Below are positions 32,356 to 40,889 of a stretch of DNA of 64,000 nucleotides, piece after piece. The stretch lies in the NCBI RefSeq assembly GCF_009697385.1, contig NZ_VUNL01000004.1, positions 124,001 through 188,000 on the forward strand. Reading direction: 5' to 3'. Each line of letters starts with the position of its first letter. Positions within the stretch are counted from its first letter, which is position 1. This DNA comes from Wylensekiella montiformis. GTDB lineage: Bacteria > Bacillota > Negativicutes > Selenomonadales > Selenomonadaceae. A program made the translations under genes and the position numbers. Below the pieces are notes generated by a model. That model did no database searches. It was given only the letters and a program-made list of their open reading frames with translations, and was not told where the DNA came from.

Positions 32356-35013
32356 TCAGCGCGCACTGTTCACGGCTTTGACATTATCGATGTAGAAATG
32401 AGAATCCACGGGATCCTCACCGATGGTATTGCAATAGAACGCGACATGCTGGATGTGCGCCGGATTGAACTGGCCGCCGTTCTTGCCCTGGAACCGGCTG
32501 AACGGAATCGTCACAAGCTGCGGCGCCGTTGTCCCGGCAAGATCGGTAAGGTTGACCTCGAAATCCTCACCGTCTGTGTTGATCTGGATCAGGAAACGCT
32601 GCCCCCTGCCGTCCGGCTTCAGCCAGAACTGCACGGCATCATAAGATGACCAATCCGCACCCATGCTTTTGATGACACCGGCCCAGCCACCCTTCACCAG
32701 CTTGTAGTGGAAGTCCAGTCCATGGCCCTCGCCCTGACGCTCGTCCGGCTTCACCGTCAGCGCCGGCATGATGCTGCAGCCCGGGCCGCAGTTTGTGGAA
32801 TACGCCCCCTTGAGCATTTCATTGTCCCCGTAATAGCTTTCGAAGGTATCGACTTCCTCTGCCGGCGCTTTGACGAACGGCATATTGAAAAAGACCTTCA
32901 GCCGGTCCGCCGGCCTGCCGTCCTGCAGAACCTCCACCGTGCCGACCGTCTGTCCTATGCGATTCAGCAAATCTTTTGTGATCGCAGCCTGATAGATTCC
33001 GGGCGAAACGTTCTGCGCCGGAAGTTCTGCCACGAGTTCGCCTTTTGCGCCGCGCAGAGCAAACCGGATTTCCTTGTACGTTCCGGCCGCTTTGGCCCGA
33101 ATCTCAGCCGGCTCGCAGACACGCGAATTGGAACTTGGCGTCAGGATATACGCATACGCCTTCTGCACCGGGGCGCCGCTCACTTTCCATTTCGTATAGT
33201 CGATCATCTGACCGGCAAAAACCGAACGCGGATCGTTGTAGAACCGCGTAAAGCCATCGGCCATCTCGTGACCGCGCTTCTTGTCCACCATATAGGGCTG
33301 ATCGAATACATCGGCATTGAAATTCGACCAGGTCGAAAAATACGACATCTTATGCCGGGAGAGCACATCCAGCGCCTCCAGGAACCAGTCTTTGCGCTGG
33401 GCGCCGGTCCGCCCCAGCGTATCCTTTCCGCAGAGGATTCCTGCTTCGGGAACTGTCGTCAGCTTATTGTGATGTTCGGCAAACGACTGCACAATATCCA
33501 TGTTCTGACTGAACGAATCCATCCATCCGTCCTTTTTCTGCGGCTTTTCCTGATACATATCGAAGCCGGGAATATCGACGAAGGCATCGCCTGGATAACG
33601 GGTCATATAATCATCCTCATCGACAAACGGCCCGTTCGGCGAGTAAACATACAGGAAGTTGTGGACGCCGCGCACATCGCGCAGATATTCTTCCGTATAG
33701 CGGAAAAGATTTTTAAACTCGCTCGCGGAACAATGTGCCGCGCCCCACCAGAACCAGCTTCCGTTGTTTTCATGGTACGGGCGGAACAGCACGGGGATCC
33801 CCTGTTTCTGCAGCGCCAGTCCGTAATCGGCGATTTTATCCAGATAGCCGGTGAACACCTCATTCAGATCGCCGCCCGGCATGACGCGGCGCACGACATC
33901 GCCTGCCGTGACCACCGACGTAAAGCCGCTGTAATCATAGCCGTCCGCCGTCTTTCCCTTTTCCGCCACCTGGGCAAAATTTGGCATGTGCGCGGAAAGG
34001 CTCACAATAGCGCCCTTCCGGTGCACACGAACCGAAAGCTCCACCGCGCGCTGAATCGCAGCCTTTCCCGTGACAGCCGGCAGTGCGCCGGGCGCCGGCT
34101 CATGATTCTGATATTCGGTATTGCTCCCGGCGAGCGTCATCGCATCGATCGGCATAACCGCCGGATAATCCCGGACAAGGCCGTATGTATCGGAATCCCC
34201 CGGCCCGGCATGCATCAACAGATCATTCATATGTCCATAAAGCACATAGTCCGTATCGGCCATCGCTTTCATATACGCATAAAGCTTCGCGGCGTTATCT
34301 ATGGCTGCCGGATCGGTGAGCTGCACGACAGACGGGATCTTCAGCGCCTTTTCCTTTACCTTTTCCTGCTTCACCGGCCAAACGGTACGAACCACATAAC
34401 CGTCGTCAAAATCCAGACAAATGTTATCCACATAGAGCGGGCCCTTGTAATCCGTACTGCTGCCGACCAGACTCAGGTTCAGCAGCGACGCCTGAATATC
34501 CGCCGGATCAAACGGTACGCTCACATGAACCTTTTTCAGCCCGTCACCGGCGTCCACAGCTCCAGCCCGCTCGATCTCAAGAAACGACTGAACCTCATGA
34601 CCGCCTTCATCCTTCATGTACACCTTCGTCTTCAGCGTTCCCTTGCTCAGTTGCGCCGGCTGATAGTATAAGTCATAGCTCAGCCGGTTATACCCCTTGA
34701 GCGCCATCGGCTTTTCTTTGGTCACTGCCGCATCGCCCAGCTTAACCTCGCTCCAGTCCTTATCCGCGGTCGGGCTGAAATCCACATCAACCCGGATCGC
34801 GCCCTTTCCTACGGATTTATCGTACTGTACTGCTGGCTTTCCCTTGTAGGCCCATTTCCCCACATAGCCCCAATCCTGCGCCCCCTGAGCAAACTCCCAG
34901 GTCTGGCGAACCGCCGGCTGCGCCGCACCAGCCTCAATGACGCCTGCCGCCGGCAGCAACAGCGACAGCGACAACGTCATCGGAATCACCCGCTGAAGTA
35001 ACTTTTTGTTCAT
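32356..35013 (-). CDS. Secreted GH26 beta-mannanase with flanking carbohydrate-binding domains (second large copy)
   Basis: 885 residues. Signal peptide (LLQRVIPMTLSLSLLLPAAG). The N-terminal beta domain from WEFAQGAQDWGYVGKWAYKG matches that of the 18107 gene. GH26 core (about 240-600): LYGHMNDLL, SLSAHMPNFAQVA, GGDLNEVFTGYLD, acid/base Glu in LFRPYHENNGSWFWWG, nucleophile Glu in TTVPEAGIL. The C-terminal domain begins DTFESYYGDNEMLKGAYSTN. It is a full-length paralogue of the 18107 gene but differs around the active site (PYHEN for PFHEN, PEAG for TETG). It appears to be its own transcript. Confidence 0.9.
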   Translation of the reverse strand: MNKKLLQRVIPMTLSLSLLLPAAGVIEAGAAQPAVRQTWEFAQGAQDWGYVGKWAYKGKPAVQYDKSVGKGAIRVDVDFSPTADKDWSEVKLGDAAVTKEKPMALKGYNRLSYDLYYQPAQLSKGTLKTKVYMKDEGGHEVQSFLEIERAGAVDAGDGLKKVHVSVPFDPADIQASLLNLSLVGSSTDYKGPLYVDNICLDFDDGYVVRTVWPVKQEKVKEKALKIPSVVQLTDPAAIDNAAKLYAYMKAMADTDYVLYGHMNDLLMHAGPGDSDTYGLVRDYPAVMPIDAMTLAGSNTEYQNHEPAPGALPAVTGKAAIQRAVELSVRVHRKGAIVSLSAHMPNFAQVAEKGKTADGYDYSGFTSVVTAGDVVRRVMPGGDLNEVFTGYLDKIADYGLALQKQGIPVLFRPYHENNGSWFWWGAAHCSASEFKNLFRYTEEYLRDVRGVHNFLYVYSPNGPFVDEDDYMTRYPGDAFVDIPGFDMYQEKPQKKDGWMDSFSQNMDIVQSFAEHHNKLTTVPEAGILCGKDTLGRTGAQRKDWFLEALDVLSRHKMSYFSTWSNFNADVFDQPYMVDKKRGHEMADGFTRFYNDPRSVFAGQMIDYTKWKVSGAPVQKAYAYILTPSSNSRVCEPAEIRAKAAGTYKEIRFALRGAKGELVAELPAQNVSPGIYQAAITKDLLNRIGQTVGTVEVLQDGRPADRLKVFFNMPFVKAPAEEVDTFESYYGDNEMLKGAYSTNCGPGCSIMPALTVKPDERQGEGHGLDFHYKLVKGGWAGVIKSMGADWSSYDAVQFWLKPDGRGQRFLIQINTDGEDFEVNLTDLAGTTAPQLVTIPFSRFQGKNGGQFNPAHIQHVAFYCNTIGEDPVDSHFYIDNVKAVNSAR

Positions 35014-35134
35014 CTATAGCCCTTCTTTCTGCATTTCTTTTTTCTTCTCATGCTATATTCATTATAGGTCGAATTATCCGTATATTCAATACAAAATTAA
35101 TAATATTTTATTTTATATTTTGTTATGTCTTTTA

Positions 35135-35163
35135 TTGACCTGCCACCGGACTTATGCTATAAT
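35135..35163 (+). promoter_or_regulatory. Strong promoter inside a gene-free region
   Basis: TTGACC, 17 bases, TATAAT on the + strand. No open frame with a ribosome binding site follows, only structured sequence. Confidence 0.7.
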
Positions 35164-35169
35164 ACAAAT

Positions 35170-35290
35170 CGATGAGGGTTTTATACTCTCCCTTACACCT
35201 AAGCACCTGATCCCTTGTTTACTAGGATTGCTTAGCATACTTCCCTTTACAGGCCCTGATTCTCCCCGTGTCAGGGTCTCTTCCCTTTTC
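35170..35290 (+). ncRNA. Candidate small RNA A
   Basis: About 120 nt after the promoter at 35135. Three stems can be drawn: AGGG/CCCT near 35176-35193, TAAGC...GCTTA with ATCC/GGAT inside (35199-35234), and CCCTGA...TCAGGG (35254-35276) followed by a moderate T-rich tract. No start codon with SD is seen. Family not recognised. Confidence 0.4.
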
Positions 35291-35292
35291 TA

Positions 35293-35355
35293 ATAGTTAA
35301 CTTAATCAACATATAATCCTATCTCTATGGTATTTTAAACTTCGTCCCGTATACT
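35293..35355 (+). promoter_or_regulatory. Promoter with the 18-bp box shared with 15364-15426
   Basis: ATAGTTAACTTAATCAAC at 35293-35310 and TATACT at 35350-35355, 57 nt from start to start as at 15364. The -35 is poor (ATGGTA). It drives candidate RNA B. Confidence 0.6.
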
Positions 35356-35361
35356 ATGAAC

Positions 35362-35493
35362 TGTAATCAGGAACGATCTGATCACACAATGTAAATTCTT
35401 CTTCCCCAGAAGAATTTACATACATTCGATTCCTAAATCTCTAATTCTCTCAGAAAAAAGGACATGTCTCCACAACATGTCCTTTTTTCGTGT
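35362..35493 (+). ncRNA. Candidate small RNA B
   Basis: About 130 nt. Hairpin ATCAG-GAACGAT-CTGAT first, then a perfect 13-bp hairpin TGTAAATTCTTCT/AGAAGAATTTACA (35390-35420), an unpaired C/T-rich stretch, and a terminator GGACATGT...ACATGTCC with TTTTTT (35460-35487). There is no coding frame with SD. Promoter, structure and terminator together make an sRNA likely. Confidence 0.55.
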
Positions 35494-35501
35494 CTTGATT
35501 C

Positions 35502-35550
35502 AACCAAAAATCAGGGGGGGGAGTCTAAAACTCCCCCCTGATTTTTGGTT
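35502..35550. terminator. Strong bidirectional terminator after the Crp/Fnr gene
   Basis: Arms 35502-35522 and 35531-35550 form a stem of about 19 bp with a run of eight G on one side. It lies 33 bp past the crp-family stop on the minus strand. Confidence 0.85.
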
Positions 35551-35582
35551 TCATTTTATTCGATTGCCTGCAACCGCCTGCC

Positions 35583-36278
35583 TCAGAGGTATTCCTCAAA
35601 TCGATCCCGGTCGGTTACCTGAATCGTCCGCCCCTCTACGCGCAGGATGCCGTCCCGCTGCATGGCGCTCAGTTCACGGGACAGCGAGGGACGCGTCACG
35701 GCCAGATAAGCGGCCAGAAACTCCCGGCTGAACGGCAGCTTCGTCTCCGCGGACCGATCCATGTTCTGAAACAGGAAGCGCACAATTTTCTCCCGCAGAG
35801 AGCCGCTGGCCATGACCTTGATCTTATTGTGCATAAAATAGGCCTTGCGGGCAAAGATGCGCATGAGATTCCGCTGAACCATCAAGGCGCTGCGCGTGAT
35901 CTTCCCGCCCGCGTCCAGCGAGAACAGACGGGAGGACAGTTCCAGAATCTGCGTCGTTTTGGCGGCCTGCACATACATATCGTACGGCTGTTTCAGCACC
36001 TCGTAGACTTCGCCGAACATGTCGCCCGGCTCATCGATCGCCGAAAGGAAGATCTGCCTTCCCGAAAAGGTGTCCTTGAGAATATGTACCTCGCCGGACA
36101 GCAGGATATAAAGCGAGTGCGGCGTTTCGCCATCATGAAAAATAATGCTGCCCTTCTCGTACTTCCTCTGCCGCACCTGACTGGAATCCAGCAGCTCGCC
36201 GACCATATCCTCATCCATGCCCGCAGCCAGCGAGCAGTGCTGCAGGATATTTACCAGATTCGCACGTTCCTTATCCAT
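35583..36278 (-). CDS. Crp/Fnr family regulator
   Basis: 231 residues from the ATG at 36278. A cyclic-nucleotide-type sensor barrel (KGSIIFHDGETPHSLYILLS, quoted in part, then GEVHILKD and EPGDMFGEV) is followed by a dimer helix and a winged helix (FSREFLAAYLAVTRPSLSRELSAMQRDGIL). There is no N-terminal Cys cluster like FNR, so it is not an Fe-S sensor of that kind. The ligand is unknown. It lies 4 bp after a flavin reductase-like gene, and the pair sits downstream of the suf operon. Confidence 0.82.
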   Translation of the reverse strand: MDKERANLVNILQHCSLAAGMDEDMVGELLDSSQVRQRKYEKGSIIFHDGETPHSLYILLSGEVHILKDTFSGRQIFLSAIDEPGDMFGEVYEVLKQPYDMYVQAAKTTQILELSSRLFSLDAGGKITRSALMVQRNLMRIFARKAYFMHNKIKVMASGSLREKIVRFLFQNMDRSAETKLPFSREFLAAYLAVTRPSLSRELSAMQRDGILRVEGRTIQVTDRDRFEEYL

Positions 36279-36282
36279 CGGA

Positions 36283-36786
36283 TCATTCCTGCACGAGGAT
36301 CGTTTCGATCTCGGCGATATACATCGTATGATAATCTCCCTGATACCATTTTTCATCGCAGGCTTTATCGATGAAGCACTCCGGCTTCATTTCCTGAGCG
36401 TAAAGCTTGCGGCAGAGCATGGTGACACGGGCTTCATCAAAATATGTCCGGCCCCGGTCATGCTTTACCGTCAGGCCGGATTTTTTGATCTTATCCTCGT
36501 CCCGTCCGGAAACCGTGCCGAAATAATTCATCATCTTGCGGCGTTCCTCCGGAAATACCGACAGAGTCAGTCCATCCGCCTTATCGATAAATTCCTTGGT
36601 ATAGCGCGTCGGGCGGATAAACAGGAACGCCACCGGTTTTCCCCAGAGAATCCCCATTCCGCCCCAGGATGCCGTCATTGCGTTGGAGTGTCCGTCGGCC
36701 TCTCCCGTAACCAGCAGCCACTCCTTGCCGATTACCTGAAATACGCTTTCCCGAAATTCCTCCGGTTTGATTTCCTTTTGTGCCAT
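36283..36786 (-). CDS. Flavin reductase-like (FMN-binding) protein
   Basis: 167 residues from the ATG at 36786, with GGAGG eight bases upstream. The split-barrel flavin reductase pattern is visible: LLVTGEADGHSNAMTASWGG, PVAFLFIRPTRYTKEF, LSVFPEERRKMMNYFGTVSGRDEDK. Such proteins bind FMN and reduce flavins or small substrates; many are of unknown role. It is co-transcribed with the Crp/Fnr gene. The 100-bp spacer from sufU makes linkage to suf possible but not shown. Confidence 0.75.
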   Translation of the reverse strand: MAQKEIKPEEFRESVFQVIGKEWLLVTGEADGHSNAMTASWGGMGILWGKPVAFLFIRPTRYTKEFIDKADGLTLSVFPEERRKMMNYFGTVSGRDEDKIKKSGLTVKHDRGRTYFDEARVTMLCRKLYAQEMKPECFIDKACDEKWYQGDYHTMYIAEIETILVQE

Positions 36787-36893
36787 GATTCTTTCCTCCA
36801 CTTATCCACCAATTGATGAAGCAAAATCCACAAAATATAGATGTTATCCACAGTTTTGCCGTGGATATCCCCCATATTTTGTGGATAACTTGC

Positions 36894-37337
36894 TTATTTT
36901 TCCGGGTTCCCGTCCTTTTTCAGCGCGTCATCGAGCGTATGCCATGCCAGAACGGCGCATTTCACCCGGGCCGGCATGTGCGATACGTTCCGCAGAGCCA
37001 GCGCCTCGTCGAGATCCTCCAGCTCCTCGTCGTCCGTGATTTCGCCCTTGATCATCGCGATGAATTTCCGGGCCAGATCGCGGGCTTCTTCGATGGACTT
37101 GCCGCGGATGAGCTCGATCATAATATCTGTGCTGGCCTGAGAAATCGCGCAGCCGACGCCGGTAAAGGACGCGTCCTTTACCATGCCGCCTTCGACCTGC
37201 AGCTCCAACGTGATCTCATCGCCGCAGCTCGGATTGTGTCCCTTGAGCGCACAGGTCGCGCACGAAAGATGATGTTTATGATCGGGATTGCGGCTGTGCT
37301 CCCCGAGCACCTCGGTATAGACATCGTCAAGCGCCAT
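36894..37337 (-). CDS. sufU: Fe-S cluster assembly protein SufU
   Basis: 147 residues from the ATG at 37337. SufU/IscU-type Cys sites: HNPSCGDEITL, VGCAISQAS and VKCAVLAWHTL, with the extra 18-20-residue segment of SufU before the last Cys. In Firmicutes SufU takes sulfur from SufS through zinc-bound exchange. It overlaps sufS by 11 nt, so the two are probably translated together. Confidence 0.9.
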   Translation of the reverse strand: MALDDVYTEVLGEHSRNPDHKHHLSCATCALKGHNPSCGDEITLELQVEGGMVKDASFTGVGCAISQASTDIMIELIRGKSIEEARDLARKFIAMIKGEITDDEELEDLDEALALRNVSHMPARVKCAVLAWHTLDDALKKDGNPEK

Positions 37338-38562
37338 AGCCAAGAACCCCCCTTACCTTTTTCAGGGCATCGACCCAGCGGTCGACATCCTCACGCGTGT
37401 TGTAAAGATAGAAGCTCGCCCGGCAGCTGGCGTTCTGCCCGAGATACCGGTGAAGCGGCTGGGCGCAGTGATGGCCGGCCCGTATCGCCACGCCGTAGCT
37501 GTCCAGAATCGTCGCTACATCATGCGGATGAACATCCTTGACGTTGAAGGCAATAATGCCGGTTTTATTGTCCCGGTGGCTATCGCAGCCATAAAGCTCG
37601 ATATAAGGAAGCTCCCGCAGCTGGGACAGCGCGTACTCCGTCAGATCGCGCTCGATGGATTCAATCCGGTCAAACGTGATCGTTTCAAGATAATCGATCG
37701 CCGCCGTCAGCCCCGCGGCGCCGCCGACATTCTGCGTGCCGGCCTCGAACTTCGACGGGACCTCGGCATACGTCGTCTCCTGCTCCTGCACATACTCGAT
37801 CATGTCGCCGCCCATGAGGAACGGAGGCATATCATCCAGCAGCTCATAGCGCCCGTAAAGAACGCCGATCCCCATCGGCGACAACATCTTGTGCCCGGAG
37901 AACGCAAAGAAATCGCAGCCCAGATCCTGCACGTCCACGGCCATGTGCGCCACGCTCTGCGAGCCGTCCACCACGCATACCGCACCGACACTGTGCGCTT
38001 TCTCAGCAATGGCCTTCACATCATTTTTCAGCCCGAGCACGTTGGAAACCTGCGTCACGGAAACGATCTTCGTGCGCTCCGTGATCTTCGTCGCGATATC
38101 CTCCTCCGAGAGATTGCCGTCCTCCGAGAGATAAATGTACTTGAGCGCAGCGCCCCGGCTCTTAGCCACGAACTGCCACGGAACCAGATTGCTGTGATGC
38201 TCGGAAACCGTGATGACGATCTCATCGCCGGGTCCGACATGATGCAGCCCGTAGCTGTAAGCGACGAGATTCAGCGCCTCCGTCGCGTTTTTCGTAAAGA
38301 CGATTTCCTCCGGCCGCGCCGCCCCGATAAACTTTGCCGTGCGGGCGCGCGCCGTTTCGTAAATGTCCGTCGCCTTGACCGACAGGGCATACGCGCCGCG
38401 GTGCGGATTGGCGTTGCATCCGCCGTAATACCCGCAGATGGACTGGATCACCTGCTCCGGCTTCTGCGTGGTCGCGCCGTTGTCCAGATAAGCGATCGTT
38501 TTGTCCTCCATCTTCCGGTTCAGCAGGGGAAAATCCCTGAGAAAGTCCTGTGCCTCAGCCAT
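37327..38562 (-). CDS. sufS: Cysteine desulfurase SufS
   Basis: 411 residues with GGGGAGG before the ATG. PLP Lys in FFAFSGHKMLSPMG. Active Cys in LGQNASCRASFYLYN near residue 370. RAGHHCAQPL precedes it, as in group II desulfurases. It removes sulfur from cysteine for cluster building. It overlaps sufD by 8 nt and sufU by 11 nt. Confidence 0.93.
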   Translation of the reverse strand: MAEAQDFLRDFPLLNRKMEDKTIAYLDNGATTQKPEQVIQSICGYYGGCNANPHRGAYALSVKATDIYETARARTAKFIGAARPEEIVFTKNATEALNLVAYSYGLHHVGPGDEIVITVSEHHSNLVPWQFVAKSRGAALKYIYLSEDGNLSEEDIATKITERTKIVSVTQVSNVLGLKNDVKAIAEKAHSVGAVCVVDGSQSVAHMAVDVQDLGCDFFAFSGHKMLSPMGIGVLYGRYELLDDMPPFLMGGDMIEYVQEQETTYAEVPSKFEAGTQNVGGAAGLTAAIDYLETITFDRIESIERDLTEYALSQLRELPYIELYGCDSHRDNKTGIIAFNVKDVHPHDVATILDSYGVAIRAGHHCAQPLHRYLGQNASCRASFYLYNTREDVDRWVDALKKVRGVLGYGA

Positions 38563-39388
38563 TGGAAAGCCTCCCCTTCAAATAAGCATCGATTTCATCC
38601 CGCAGCCCTGCGTCCGGGATGCGGTCCAGCACCGGCTGGAACGACGCCTCTACCACCAGCCGCTGTGCATCGGCCAGATCCAGGCCGCGGCTCATCAAAT
38701 AAAACAGCTTGTCCTCATCCATCTTGCCGACGCTGACGGCATGATGCCCGTCGACGTCGTCCTCATGGGACAGCATGATCGGCACACTGCGATTGCGGAC
38801 CTCCGGCGAAAGCAGGACGACTTCCTCATTCTCGCGGCCGACCGACCCTTTCGAGCCCTCGATAAAGTCCAGCGTCCCGCGGAATTTCTTCTCGCTCTTC
38901 CCGAGCAGCGCCCCGCGCACCTGCATGTTCGCATCGGTGCGCTTTCCGCCCTGACGAATGACATAATTCAAATCGACGAGGCGCTCGCCGTCGCCGAAAT
39001 AAAGGCCCCAGATCTCCCCTTTGCTGTCGTCGCCGGCCATATCGACCGTCAGCTCCGCCGCGGTATGACTCGCGCCGGCCTCCACCGTCGTATAGCGGAA
39101 CATCGCACCCTTGCCGACGTAGACCCTGACGCGGCTTGTACCCGCCTCATCGGCCGGCAGCAGCTGGACGTTGACCAGATGCAGCTCGGCACCGTCCGCG
39201 ATATGAACCTGAACCTCCTGCGCGCCGCCCTCGCGCCGCGTCAAAATAACCTGATCGCTTTTTCCCGCCTCGACGAGAATCTGTTCCTTTTTTCTATTCT
39301 CACTGAGACGCTCCGGCACGCGGGCTTCGTTGACACCCAGCCAGCGCCACGTCCGCATCGGAATCTCAGAAAATATATCCTGTTGCAT
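38555..39388 (-). CDS. sufD: Fe-S scaffold subunit SufD
   Basis: 277 residues from the second of two adjacent ATGs (39388), six bases after GGAGG. It is a SufBD beta-helix protein: QVHIADGAELHLVNVQLLPA, LYFGDGERLVDLNYVIRQGG, LSHEDDVDGHHAVSVGKMDEDKLFYLMSRGL (quoted in part). It is shorter than E. coli SufD (423), which is common in Firmicutes-type clusters. It forms the SufBC2D complex with the proteins encoded next door. Confidence 0.85.
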   Translation of the reverse strand: MQQDIFSEIPMRTWRWLGVNEARVPERLSENRKKEQILVEAGKSDQVILTRREGGAQEVQVHIADGAELHLVNVQLLPADEAGTSRVRVYVGKGAMFRYTTVEAGASHTAAELTVDMAGDDSKGEIWGLYFGDGERLVDLNYVIRQGGKRTDANMQVRGALLGKSEKKFRGTLDFIEGSKGSVGRENEEVVLLSPEVRNRSVPIMLSHEDDVDGHHAVSVGKMDEDKLFYLMSRGLDLADAQRLVVEASFQPVLDRIPDAGLRDEIDAYLKGRLSNG

Positions 39389-39469
39389 CATATTCCTCCC
39401 TAAAACCTTCCCCGCAAAGAAGGCACCGGACACTCCGGACCGATGAATATCTTTTCCGCCGGAAAAGAC

Positions 39470-40879
39470 TCAGCCCATCGTTCCTTCCAGCTCGATATTG
39501 ACCAGATTATTCATTTCCAACGCATATTCCAGCGGGAGTTCCTTGGCGATCGGTTCGACAAAGCCTCGCACGATCATCGCCCGGGCCTCCTCCTCATCGA
39601 TGCCGCGGCTCGTGAGATAGAAAATCGCCTCATCGCTGATCCGGCCGATCCGCGCCTCATGACCGATATCGGCCTCATCGCCCTCGATGTCCATGACCGG
39701 CAAGGTATCGCTGCGCGAAAGATTGTCCAGCATCAGCGACTCGCAGTTGACGGAGCATTTGGCATGATCCGCCCGGCGGGTCACCTTGACCGCACTGCGG
39801 TACGTCGCCTTGCCGCCGGACTTCGATATGGTCCGCGTATTGATATTGGCCGACGTATGCGGCGCGGCATGAATGACGCTGGCTCCCGTATCCAGATGTT
39901 GTCCCTTCGACGCGAAGGTAACGCCCGTAAATTCGCAGCGGGCATTCTCGCCATGCAGGATGCTGCAGGGATAAAGACAGGAAATATGCGAACCAAACGA
40001 TCCCGAAACCCATTCGATGATTCCGTCCTTCTCCACGAGAGCACGCTTCGTATTGAGGTTCATCATATTGCGCGACCAGTTCTCAATCGTCGAATAGCGC
40101 AGGCGCGCACCCTCCTTGACGAACAGCTCGACGCAGCCGGCATGAAGATTCGTCACATTATATTTCGGCGCCGAACAGCCCTCGATAAAATGCAGGCTCG
40201 CCCCCGGCTCCACGATAATCAGGGTATGCTCGAACTGCCCCGCCCCGGCCGCATTGAGCCGGAAATAACTCTGCAGCGGCATCTCGACCTGAACGCCGGC
40301 CGGCACATAAACGAACGAGCCGCCGGACCACACCGCACCGTGCAGCGCCGCGAACTTGTGATCCTTGGGCGGGACAAGCGTCATGAAATACTCGCGCACC
40401 AGATCCTCATGCTCCCGCAGCGCAGACTCCATATCCGTATAAATGACGCCCTGCCGCACCATATCCTCCTGAATGCTGTGGTAAACCACCTCGGAGTCAT
40501 ACTGTGCGCCGACGCCGCCGAGCGACGTCTTTTCCGCCTCGGGAATGCCAAGGCGGTCAAAGGTATCTTTGATATCCTCCGGCACTTCCTTCCAGTTCCC
40601 CGTCATGCGGGCATCCGGCTGAACATAGGTAACAATATCATCCATATTGAGCTCGGAAAGATCCGGCCCCCAGGTCGGCAGCGCCAGAGAATGATACACC
40701 TCCAGCGACTTCAGCCGGAACTCCAGCATCCACTCGGGATCCTTCTTGCGCCGGGAAATATCCCGCACCACTTCCTCCGTCAGTCCGCTGCGGGACTTAT
40801 ACGCGGAATGGTCTTCGTTCCGGATATCGTAAAGCGTGCGTTCAATATCCTCAACATAGGTTTTCTTTTTCTCTGCCAT
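39470..40879 (-). CDS. sufB: Fe-S scaffold subunit SufB
   Basis: 469 residues from the ATG at 40879. Signatures SGLTEEVVRDISRRKKDPEWM, ALPTWGPDLSEL and GSFGSHISCLYPCSILHGENA are those of SufB. Conserved tail motifs SRSDTLPVMDIEGDEADIGHEA (quoted in part) and LTSRGIDEEEARAMIVRGF are present. It is the scaffold where clusters form. It lies 10 bp after sufC. Confidence 0.94.
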   Translation of the reverse strand: MAEKKKTYVEDIERTLYDIRNEDHSAYKSRSGLTEEVVRDISRRKKDPEWMLEFRLKSLEVYHSLALPTWGPDLSELNMDDIVTYVQPDARMTGNWKEVPEDIKDTFDRLGIPEAEKTSLGGVGAQYDSEVVYHSIQEDMVRQGVIYTDMESALREHEDLVREYFMTLVPPKDHKFAALHGAVWSGGSFVYVPAGVQVEMPLQSYFRLNAAGAGQFEHTLIIVEPGASLHFIEGCSAPKYNVTNLHAGCVELFVKEGARLRYSTIENWSRNMMNLNTKRALVEKDGIIEWVSGSFGSHISCLYPCSILHGENARCEFTGVTFASKGQHLDTGASVIHAAPHTSANINTRTISKSGGKATYRSAVKVTRRADHAKCSVNCESLMLDNLSRSDTLPVMDIEGDEADIGHEARIGRISDEAIFYLTSRGIDEEEARAMIVRGFVEPIAKELPLEYALEMNNLVNIELEGTMG

Positions 40880-40889
40880 AAGAACCGCC

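Noticed and set aside
35477-35731. Open frame crossing the crp-family terminator
   Set aside because: It spans a strong terminator stem and the antisense of the regulator gene, with no start signal.
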